A stretch of 20,996 nt of DNA from CAYLPJ01 sp964385465 (GTDB taxonomy: Bacteria; Planctomycetota; Phycisphaerae; SM23-33). The stretch is from NCBI GenBank assembly GCA_964385465.1, contig CAYLPJ010000081.1, positions 1 through 20,996 of the forward strand, written 5' to 3'. Positions 1 to 5,711 of the stretch are shown piece after piece. A program made the translations under genes and the position numbers. The notes beneath the pieces are model-generated. The model saw only the letters and a list, made by a program, of their open reading frames with translations. It was not told the DNA's origin and ran no database searches. Numbering within the stretch: position 1 is the stretch's first letter; each line of letters starts with the position of its first letter.

Positions 1-18
1 TCGTTGCCGCCGCACTCC
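1..18. repeat. Terminal direct repeat, left copy (att-like or circular-overlap)
   Basis: The first 18 bases are identical to the last 18 bases (20979-20996). A match of this length at exactly both ends is not expected by chance. It either marks recombination boundaries or shows that the molecule is circular. The last 8 bases of the repeat (11-18, CGCACTCC) have a perfect inverted partner, GGAGTGCG, at 41-48. GCCGCC at 6-11 can also pair with GGCGGC at 25-30, so the left end has the symmetry often seen in recombination sites. A tyrosine recombinase gene starts about 400 bp inward. Function is inferred. Confidence 0.6.
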
Positions 19-136
19 ACATTTGGCGGCGGGAGCCTTGGGAGTGCGATGGCCCCCGCGCCGCTTCGACGGGGCGCGGGGGGCACCTTCGGCGGCCGAC
101 GCAGCCAGCCGGGCCGGGGGCGCGCAAGCTCCTCCT

Positions 137-165
137 TTCGACTGTTACCCTTTGATCGATATAGC
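137..165 (+). promoter_or_regulatory. Candidate sigma70-type promoter for the small Cys-rich ORF and the recombinase
   Basis: TTCGAC at 137-142 and TATAGC at 160-165 are separated by 17 bp, in the least GC-rich stretch upstream of the first genes. The rest of 1-282 shows no gene I can support. This is a weak consensus match only. Confidence 0.3.
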
Positions 166-282
166 GTTACGTCCGGCCGGGCAGCGGGTCGGGCTTTCGC
201 TCAAGCCGGAAGCACCGCACACCCGATAGACCAACCAGGCGAGCAGGGCGGAAGGAACCGCCGGTGGCTCGCTGGAGACACC

Positions 283-480
283 ATGGTGTGCCCCTTCCTC
301 GATAGGTCGGACCCCCGCTGCGCGACGCACTTGACGCTGGCCAATATCACGCGGGCCTTCGCCCACTGCGCCGACCGGTACTGTGAGTGTCCGGTCCATC
401 GCCAGTTGGTACGCGAGATGATCTGCGATGGCCACTACGAGAAAACCGCCGCTCCCGTCGGCCTCCTCGCTGCCTCCTGA
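283..480 (+). CDS. Small Cys-rich protein (CPFL...C type), 65 aa, function unknown
   Basis: A 65-residue protein starts at ATG 283, preceded by GGAGA with suitable spacing. The frame is open further upstream, but only this start has a Shine-Dalgarno and the Cys-rich part begins immediately after it. Cysteines lie at positions 3, 13, 29, 34 and 36; the spacing C-x9-C-x15-C-x6-C (3, 13, 29, 36) resembles a metal or Fe-S binding set. I recall similar short proteins beginning MCPFL with regularly spaced cysteines in planctomycete genomes, but no function is known to me. The last 53 bases overlap the recombinase start at 428, so the two may be translationally coupled. The main doubt is whether it is expressed, since it sits in GC-rich sequence where spurious frames are common. 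Confidence 0.55.
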   Translation: MVCPFLDRSDPRCATHLTLANITRAFAHCADRYCECPVHRQLVREMICDGHYEKTAAPVGLLAAS

Positions 481-1372
481 CGCACGAGGCCACCTGCGCG
501 GGTTCCTCGATTACCTCCAGGCCGAGTGCGGCCTCGCACAGAACACCCGGCGGGCGTACCGCAGGGACCTCTGCCGGTTCCTCGCGCAGCTCGACGACGC
601 TGCCGCCGGGGACCTCTCCCGCCTGACCGCCGCCCACGTCGAACGCTTCCTCGTCGCCTGCCGCCGGGAGGGCCTGGCCGTGGCGTCGGTGGCCCGCGGC
701 CTGGCGGCCGTGCGCATGTTCTGCCGATACCTCGTCTTGCAGCATGTGTTGCCGCGGGACGTCTCCGACGTCATCGACGCGCCGAAGAAGTGGAACCGCC
801 TGCCGACCATCCTCGATGACCGCCATGTCCGGACGCTGCTCGCAGAGCCCGACGACGCACAGGACGTCCACGCACTCCGCGACCGCGCCATCCTCACGCT
901 GCTCTACGCCACCGGCATGCGGGCGGCCGAGCTGGCCGGGCTGAAGGTCCCCGACCTCAACCACACCCTCGGCGTCGTCCGGGTGCTGGGCAAGGGCGGC
1001 AAGGAACGGATCATCCCCGTCGCCGACGCCGCCCTCGACGAGGTCCGCCGCTACGTCGAGGGCGACCGGGCGGCGCAGGTCGGCGACGACCGGACCGGGC
1101 CGCTGTTTCTCAGCCGCAGCGGCCGGGCGCTGGGGAGGGAGGACGTCTACCGCACCGTACGCAAGTACGTACGCCGTGCGGCGTTGCGCGGCAACGTCAC
1201 CCCGCATACCCTCCGCCACGCCTTCGCCACGCAACTGCTCGCACGCGGCGCGGGTCTGCGCAGCGTCCAGGAGATGCTCGGCCACGCCGACATCTCCACC
1301 ACGCAGGTCTACACGCACCTCGATGCGGCGCGGCTGAAGGCGATCCACAAGCAGTTTCACCCCCGCGGGTGA
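428..1372 (+). CDS. Tyrosine recombinase, XerC/XerD type
   Basis: A 314-aa site-specific recombinase that would cut and rejoin DNA through a 3'-phosphotyrosyl intermediate. The N-terminal SAM-like core-binding domain (about residues 20-110, with the QNTRRAYRRDL stretch) is followed by the catalytic domain. All catalytic residues are visible: R165 (ATGMR), K189 (GKGGK), H260 and R263 (HTLRH), H286 (LGH) and Y295 (QVYTHL). The spacing closely matches E. coli XerD, and the C-terminus HPRG is typical of Xer proteins, so the gene is intact. It could be the chromosomal dimer-resolution enzyme, but the nearby terminal direct repeat and toxin-antitoxin pair make an element-borne integrase equally likely. 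The 3' coding end (1288-1354) is duplicated at 2027-2093. The upstream Shine-Dalgarno is poor, and the start overlaps the small Cys-rich ORF. Confidence 0.93.
   Translation: MATTRKPPLPSASSLPPDARGHLRGFLDYLQAECGLAQNTRRAYRRDLCRFLAQLDDAAAGDLSRLTAAHVERFLVACRREGLAVASVARGLAAVRMFCRYLVLQHVLPRDVSDVIDAPKKWNRLPTILDDRHVRTLLAEPDDAQDVHALRDRAILTLLYATGMRAAELAGLKVPDLNHTLGVVRVLGKGGKERIIPVADAALDEVRRYVEGDRAAQVGDDRTGPLFLSRSGRALGREDVYRTVRKYVRRAALRGNVTPHTLRHAFATQLLARGAGLRSVQEMLGHADISTTQVYTHLDAARLKAIHKQFHPRG
1288..1354 (+). repeat. Direct repeat, copy 1: recombinase C-terminal coding sequence
   Basis: This 67-bp segment encodes the part of the recombinase around the catalytic tyrosine (D289 through Q309). It matches 2027-2093 at 65 of 67 positions, with differences at 1293 and 1323. 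Copy 1 is in frame and ends in the normal Xer terminus. The 672 bp between the copies contain the toxin-antitoxin pair. Confidence 0.9.
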
Positions 1373-1380
1373 CGCCCGCG
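1364..1380 (+). terminator. Short hairpin over the recombinase stop codon
   Basis: CGCGGG (1364-1369) pairs with CCCGCG (1375-1380) around a 5-base loop that contains the TGA stop. No T-run follows, so it is at best a weak or factor-dependent terminator. Confidence 0.25.
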
Positions 1381-1408
1381 AAGCTGCTCGTTGGTCGTTG
1401 CTGATATT

Positions 1409-1424
1409 GGTTAGTACTTATCAC
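1409..1424. repeat. AT-rich inverted repeat, left arm
   Basis: A 16-base AT-rich sequence whose reverse complement matches 2158-2173 at 14 of 16 positions (shared core TACTAACC). The two arms lie 50-70 bp beyond each copy of the 67-bp direct repeat and enclose the toxin-antitoxin region. A role as ends of an inserted cassette is inference. Confidence 0.4.
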
Positions 1425-1506
1425 TGAAAATCTTGCGTATCTGCGAGGGCGTGGGGAACCGGGGCGGCGGGTCGGCGGTCGCCAGCGTCGGCCGGTCCGC
1501 AACGCA

Positions 1507-1734
1507 TCATGCCTTGCTCGCATCGAGGTGCCGAGCGATGAGGACCTTGATGAGGGACTGTCGGGGCACGCCGAGGCGCTTGGCTTCCCTGTCCAGCGAC
1601 CGAATCATCCAGACCGGGAAATCCACGTTCACGCGCTTCTGCTCCAGCCCTGGCCTGCGCGCGTTGGCCGTGTCCAGGTGCCCGGTGACGTCGGCGCCTG
1701 AGTCGAACTCCCTATCGAAGTCCTTAGCTTTCAT
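1507..1734 (-). CDS. Antitoxin of a BrnT-type system, CopG/ribbon-helix-helix family
   Basis: A 75-aa protein that should neutralise the BrnT toxin encoded just upstream and repress the operon by binding DNA as a ribbon-helix-helix dimer. The N-terminal part (MKAKDFDREFDSG) is the acidic toxin-wrapping region typical of these antitoxins. The C-terminal half carries the RHH pattern: a basic beta strand KRVNVDFP, then a helix with LDREAKRLG, then RQSLIKVLIARHL. The start at 1734 is chosen over a longer open frame because it has a strong GGAGG Shine-Dalgarno inside the end of the toxin gene. The genes overlap by 11 bp, toxin first, which is the usual BrnT/BrnA order. The partner and fold are well supported; whether the family is BrnA proper or a CopG relative is uncertain. 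Confidence 0.85.
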   Translation of the reverse strand: MKAKDFDREFDSGADVTGHLDTANARRPGLEQKRVNVDFPVWMIRSLDREAKRLGVPRQSLIKVLIARHLDASKA

Positions 1735-1984
1735 AGAATTCCACCTCCTCCGGACGGGACCGACGCACGGATATGATTCGGATACGCTCACCGCGGTACG
1801 TGATGACACCGGACCAGTGCCGCCCCTCGATCCGTCCTATCACCAGGAACCGGGGTTCATCGTCCGTCCGCGCCGGGATCTCGATTCGGTTCTGGTCGTC
1901 CCACAGCGCCCGGGCCTCAGCGAAATCGATGCCGTGCTTGCGTTTGCTGGCAACGCTCTTGCGGGGGACGAACGCGAACTCCAT
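1724..1984 (-). CDS. brnT: BrnT-family toxin (RelE-like ribonuclease fold)
   Basis: An 86-aa protein of the BrnT family, whose known members are ribosome-associated mRNA endonucleases of RelE-like fold that stop translation. Family signatures seen are KRKHGIDFAEARALWDD near the N-terminus, a central DDEPRFLVIGRIEGRHWSGVITYRGERIRIIS stretch split over two strands, and the C-terminal RRSRPEEVEFYES. The length is normal for the family. The ATG abuts a perfect inverted repeat containing a TATACT box, so the transcript may be leaderless. It lies antiparallel to the recombinase, between the two recombinase-tail repeats, consistent with a role in maintaining a mobile segment. Confidence 0.88.
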   Translation of the reverse strand: MEFAFVPRKSVASKRKHGIDFAEARALWDDQNRIEIPARTDDEPRFLVIGRIEGRHWSGVITYRGERIRIISVRRSRPEEVEFYES

Positions 1985-2001
1985 GGTATAGATAGTATAC
2001 C
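1985..2001 (-). promoter_or_regulatory. Toxin-antitoxin operator and -10 box abutting the brnT start
   Basis: A perfect inverted repeat, GGTATA-N5-TATACC, ends directly at the brnT start codon. On the minus strand it contains TATACT, a good -10 hexamer only about 9 bases from the ATG. The antitoxin probably binds this palindrome for autorepression, as is usual for RHH antitoxins. No clear -35 is visible. Confidence 0.6.
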
Positions 2002-2026
2002 TTCAGGGCGCCGCTCGATTGGCTCG

Positions 2027-2141
2027 CGACACCTCCACCACGCAGGTCTACACGCACCTCGGTGCGGCGCGGCTGAAGGCGATCCACAAGCAGCGGCAGG
2101 AGATACCGAACGCGTCGTTCCTCGCGCCGGTTCGCGGATGA
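2027..2141 (+). pseudogene. Broken 3' remnant of a tyrosine recombinase gene
   Basis: Positions 2027-2093 are the second copy of the 67-bp direct repeat (65/67 identical to 1288-1354) and encode the same residues around the catalytic tyrosine (DTSTTQVYTHL then RLKAIHKQ). The frame then continues with unrelated RQEIPNASFLAPVRG and a stop at 2139-2141. There is no start codon and no upstream part of the recombinase, so this is a fragment. The different tail may mean it came from a second recombinase gene rather than a simple tandem duplication. Confidence 0.8.
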
Positions 2142-2157
2142 ACGCGTACGCTCTTGC

Positions 2158-2173
2158 CTGATAACTACTAACC
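2158..2173. repeat. AT-rich inverted repeat, right arm
   Basis: Partner of 1409-1424, with 14 of 16 bases matching in inverted orientation. It sits between the recombinase remnant and the 3' end of the GH16-type gene. Confidence 0.4.
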
Positions 2174-2192
2174 GTCAGCCCACACCAAGCAA

Positions 2193-4559
2193 CTACGGCC
2201 GTCGCGGCCGGGGGGGGATGGCCACCGGCTCGCTCCAGGCCTCGGGCATGTCGCGGGCGCCGACGGCCTTGACCATGCAGCGGAGTTCCGTGCCGGCCTC
2301 GGCGGGGGTGACCGTCCAGGTCTCCGAGGCGCCCCACGTCAGGGGGTAGCCGTCGGCAAACCAGTAGTAGCGTAGGTCGGTGACGCCCTCGACGGCCGGG
2401 CGGCAGGTGATGGTCCGGCCGACGGCCGCCTCACCGGCGAGCGTCGGGCGTGCGGTGAAGGGAGGCGGGACGTCCTTCAGCGCGTCGGTCTTCTGGAGGA
2501 CCTCGATCCAGTCGATGACGAAGTCCTGCCGGGCGCCGTCTTCGGGCACGCCGTGCCTCTTGCGCAGGGCGTAGTCGAGCTGGAGGTCCAGCGGCTGGAG
2601 GTACGTCGGGGCGGTCGGACAGCGGCAGATCTCGACCCACCGCTCTTGGCCCTCCTCCCCGCCGACGGTGACGTTGACGTAGGTCATGTCCCGATCGACG
2701 ACCCACTCCCACGTGTGGAACTCGCCGTCCCAGAAGTACAACCCGCCGGGGATCCCGCCCTTCTCCTCGCTCAGCTCCCCGCTGTAGACCTTGTAGCGCT
2801 TGTAGCTCTTGGGGTTGCGGGCGAAGATGTTCTTCACGTGGCAGTAGTGCACGTGCGAAGACAGGCCGTTGTACCATCGGCCGTTCTGCCCGTCGAACTC
2901 GACCCAGTCCACCTCGATCCGGTTGGCGGTACGCCAGAAGAGGTACTCGGGGTTGTAGGACCAGAAGGCCGGGAAGAGCCCGCCGGCGAGGTCCTTCTGC
3001 GGCACGCTGGGCAGCAGTTTGCAGCGGATGCGGACGATCTTCGGCCCGGCCCACGTGTAGCCGTGGCCGAGGTCGTTGACGCTGTAGAACGCGCTGCCCC
3101 ACCACCGGTCGCGATTCCTGACCAGCGAGAGTGTCTGGAGCCGCTTGTCGGCGTCGTGTGGGTACGCATCGGGCTGCCGTCCGGGGGCGATGAGCCTGGC
3201 GTCGGCCCCGACGGCGGTATTGAACCCGGGGGCCATCCAGAGGTCGCCGGCGCCGCTGCCGCTGTAGGTCACGCGGTCGGCGCGGAAGTCGTCGTAGAAG
3301 ACGCGCTGGAAGCCCTCCGGGGCGACGCGAGGCCCGCCGGCGTTGACGCGCGTGACGGCCTTGCTCAGCGACTCGCCCCACCGCGTCCACGCCCGGTCGT
3401 CGTGGACGTAGCGGCGGGGGAAGTCCTCCTCGTCCAGCACCGGCCTCGCCCGGCGGTACGGGTGCCCCGCCGGGAGCAGCGCCTGGAAGCCCAGCCGGTG
3501 GGCCGCCCAGCCGGTCATCTTGCGGACCATGGCCTCCGACGGCTCGGTGAGGCCGAAGACGAGGGCGTCGTACGCCCACGCCGCGTTGCCCTTGCCCGTC
3601 TCGCCGAGGTAGGAGGTGATATCGTATGCCCAGTCGCCGGAGAAACGGTCGGGCTGGGGCTTCTCGGTCGCGAGCGGCCGGCCGTTGACCGACGCGAACA
3701 TCCGCCCGTACCGGATGCCGCAGACCACCACGTTCCACGTCCGCCCGTCGGCGACGACGGCGTCGGTGGCCATGACGCGCCGGTCCCGCCCGCCGGCGTT
3801 GCGGCCGACGTACTGCACACAGAGCCCCTTCCGCCTGTCATACCAGATCCTGGGCGACGACGTGTTCGACCCGTTTCCCTTGTCGGCCTTGTTGAGGTCC
3901 AGCAGGACCGTCCGCCTGGCCGAGCCGCTCCCCCCGTCGATGCGGAACGTGAACAGGCACCAGCGGTAGTTCCACCGCGCGTCCCGCTGGCCGGGCATCG
4001 TCAGGTGCCGGCCGGAGTTGGCGTCGAACGCCACGCCGCCGCCGTCCTCGGCCTTCGCCGGCCGAAGGGCCGCGTCCGCCTGCGTCGCGGGGGCGGGGAT
4101 CGTGCCCCGGCCGACGTGCTCGCCGACCGGCCCGTCGCGGACGTCCTCCTGGAGGTAGGCCGTCATGATCCACTCGGGGAACAGGTCGATCGCCCAGGGG
4201 AACTTCCTGCTGCGGCCGCAGATGCGCCGCGGCACGCGGACCGACAGCGGATGCCGCCCCGCCGTCTGCTCGGCGATGGTGACCTCCCCGTCCCCGTCGG
4301 CGTCGTAGTTGGCGTCCAGCTCGGGACACTCCGCCGCCAGGGCGGCCAGCAGGGCCTTGCGCTCGGCCGGGTCGTACAGGCCGTTGTCGTCGGCGTCCAG
4401 ATGGCCGAGCACTTCCCGCCCGCCGGGCGCGCGGGCCGCCTCCGACCGTTCGCCGGGGCGGGCGGCGTTCTCGCCGTGCCCCCGCCGGGGGGGGCGCTCA
4501 CATCCGCAGGCCGTCCACGTCAGCCAGGCCGTGACCACCAGTATGCTGCAACGTCTCAT
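2193..4559 (-). CDS. GH16-type glycoside hydrolase with EF-hand-like and Ig-like modules, exported
   Basis: A 788-aa exported protein predicted to cut beta-1,3/1,4 galactans or glucans. Order of parts: hydrophobic signal segment (about 4-18) with a Cys pair at 18 and 20 that could be a weak lipobox; two EF-hand or dockerin-like calcium loops at about 55-66 (DADDNGLYDPAE) and 86-97 (DADGDGEVTIAE); a LamG/concanavalin-like region (about 190-350); a GH16-like domain (about 430-690); and a C-terminal Ig-like domain (about 705-785). The GH16 motif ExDxxE is present as E549-V-D551-W-V-E554, followed by the family's FHTWEWVVDRD strand. The start at 4559 is preferred over the longer frame because AAAGG lies 7 bases upstream and the signal segment follows directly. 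It is divergent from panE. The exact substrate cannot be read from the sequence. Confidence 0.85.
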   Translation of the reverse strand: MRRCSILVVTAWLTWTACGCERPPRRGHGENAARPGERSEAARAPGGREVLGHLDADDNGLYDPAERKALLAALAAECPELDANYDADGDGEVTIAEQTAGRHPLSVRVPRRICGRSRKFPWAIDLFPEWIMTAYLQEDVRDGPVGEHVGRGTIPAPATQADAALRPAKAEDGGGVAFDANSGRHLTMPGQRDARWNYRWCLFTFRIDGGSGSARRTVLLDLNKADKGNGSNTSSPRIWYDRRKGLCVQYVGRNAGGRDRRVMATDAVVADGRTWNVVVCGIRYGRMFASVNGRPLATEKPQPDRFSGDWAYDITSYLGETGKGNAAWAYDALVFGLTEPSEAMVRKMTGWAAHRLGFQALLPAGHPYRRARPVLDEEDFPRRYVHDDRAWTRWGESLSKAVTRVNAGGPRVAPEGFQRVFYDDFRADRVTYSGSGAGDLWMAPGFNTAVGADARLIAPGRQPDAYPHDADKRLQTLSLVRNRDRWWGSAFYSVNDLGHGYTWAGPKIVRIRCKLLPSVPQKDLAGGLFPAFWSYNPEYLFWRTANRIEVDWVEFDGQNGRWYNGLSSHVHYCHVKNIFARNPKSYKRYKVYSGELSEEKGGIPGGLYFWDGEFHTWEWVVDRDMTYVNVTVGGEEGQERWVEICRCPTAPTYLQPLDLQLDYALRKRHGVPEDGARQDFVIDWIEVLQKTDALKDVPPPFTARPTLAGEAAVGRTITCRPAVEGVTDLRYYWFADGYPLTWGASETWTVTPAEAGTELRCMVKAVGARDMPEAWSEPVAIPPRPRRP

Positions 4560-4609
4560 CCTCGCGCCTTTCGCGATGGGTCTTCGCGGTGCTTTCCGCC
4601 ACGGGATAG

Positions 4610-4637
4610 AGCATAGGGGCCTGGCGGCGGAACGCAA
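4610..4637 (-). promoter_or_regulatory. Candidate promoter for the GH16-type gene
   Basis: On the minus strand TTGCGT (4632-4637) and TATGCT (4610-4615) are 16 bp apart, about 45 bp upstream of the start at 4559. It lies in the 115-bp divergent spacer shared with the ketopantoate reductase gene. Confidence 0.4.
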
Positions 4638-4674
4638 ACTCGCATCCGGGGCGAAGAGGGATTACGCTGTCGGC

Positions 4675-5613
4675 ATGTCCAGGCGGAGCTATGCGATCAT
4701 CGGCACCGGGGCGCTGGGCGGGTTCTACGGCGTCCGCCTGGCGGCCGTCGGCGAGGACGTGCATTTCCTGCTGCACAGCGACTTCGGGCACGCCCGCGAG
4801 CACGGGCTGCGGCTGGAGAGCGTCGACGGGGACGTCACGCTGACCTCGCCGAACGTCTACGCCCGCCCCGGGGACATGCCTCCCTGCGACGTGGTCTGCA
4901 TCGGCCTCAAGACCACCGCCAACCACCTGCTCGCCGAGCTGATCCCGCCGGTGCTCGCCGACGACGGCGTCGTGCTGGTGCTCCAGAACGGGCTGGGCGT
5001 CGAGGAGCAGGTGGCCGGCATCGTCGGGCCCGGGCGCGTCATGGGCGGGCTGTGCTTCCTGTGCTCCAACAAGGTCGGCCCCGGGCACATCCGGCACCTC
5101 GACTACGGGTACGTCACGCTGGGCGATTTCGACCCCGCCGGCCGGGCGAGGGGCGTCACCGACCGCATGCGGGCGATCGGCGGGGACTTCGACGCCGCCG
5201 GCGTCCCCGTGAAGTTCGCCGAGGACCTCGTCGCCGCCCGGTGGCGGAAGCTGATCTGGAACGTGCCTTTCAACGGCCTGTCGGTGCTGCTGAACGCCGA
5301 CACGGCGGCGATGATGGCCGACGAGGCCTCGCGGGCGCTGGCCGAGTCGCTGATGCGCGAGGTCGCCGCCGGCGCCAAGGCCGCCGCGGGGCGGGACATC
5401 GAGGACGCCTTCATCGCCTCGCAACTGGCCGACACGGCGAAGATGGCGCCCTACCGCCCGAGCATGGCGTTGGACTACGCGGCCGGGCGGGCGATGGAGA
5501 TCGACGCGATCGTCGCCGCCCCCGCCCGCGCCGCTGCCGCCGCCGGGCGCCCCCTGCCACGGATCGAGGCCCTCTGGCGGGCCCTGGCGTTCCTGCAACG
5601 GCGCAGGGGCTGA
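4675..5613 (+). CDS. panE: Ketopantoate reductase family protein (2-dehydropantoate 2-reductase, PanE/ApbA)
   Basis: A 312-aa cytosolic NADPH-dependent oxidoreductase. PanE reduces 2-dehydropantoate to pantoate in pantothenate/CoA synthesis. The N-terminal Rossmann motif IIGTGALGG (residues 8-16) is intact, GLKT gives K79, QNG gives N105, and WRKLIWN gives the expected catalytic K192 with N196. The C-terminal part DYAAGRAMEIDAI followed by AAAGRPLPRI is the family's typical substrate-side helix pair. The length is normal. The start at 4675 is chosen because it directly precedes the Rossmann strand; the AGAGGG upstream is rather far away. It is divergent from the GH16-type gene and convergent with the large hydrolase downstream. 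Some family members act on other 2-keto acids, so the exact substrate is not certain. Confidence 0.88.
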   Translation: MSRRSYAIIGTGALGGFYGVRLAAVGEDVHFLLHSDFGHAREHGLRLESVDGDVTLTSPNVYARPGDMPPCDVVCIGLKTTANHLLAELIPPVLADDGVVLVLQNGLGVEEQVAGIVGPGRVMGGLCFLCSNKVGPGHIRHLDYGYVTLGDFDPAGRARGVTDRMRAIGGDFDAAGVPVKFAEDLVAARWRKLIWNVPFNGLSVLLNADTAAMMADEASRALAESLMREVAAGAKAAAGRDIEDAFIASQLADTAKMAPYRPSMALDYAAGRAMEIDAIVAAPARAAAAAGRPLPRIEALWRALAFLQRRRG

Positions 5614-5635
5614 CGGGCCTGGCTAGCTGCCCGTC
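5612..5635. terminator. Hairpin between convergent genes
   Basis: GACGGGC (5612-5618) pairs with GCCCGTC (5629-5635) around a 10-base loop, starting at the end of the ketopantoate reductase gene. No T-run is present. It could act in both directions between the two convergent genes. Confidence 0.4.
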
Positions 5636-5711
5636 GAAGCCTTGCCGCCGGGCCACCGCGCGGGGGGTGCGACCGGCCGGCGGCCACGGATGGACCGGTC
5701 CCTGCGCTGCC

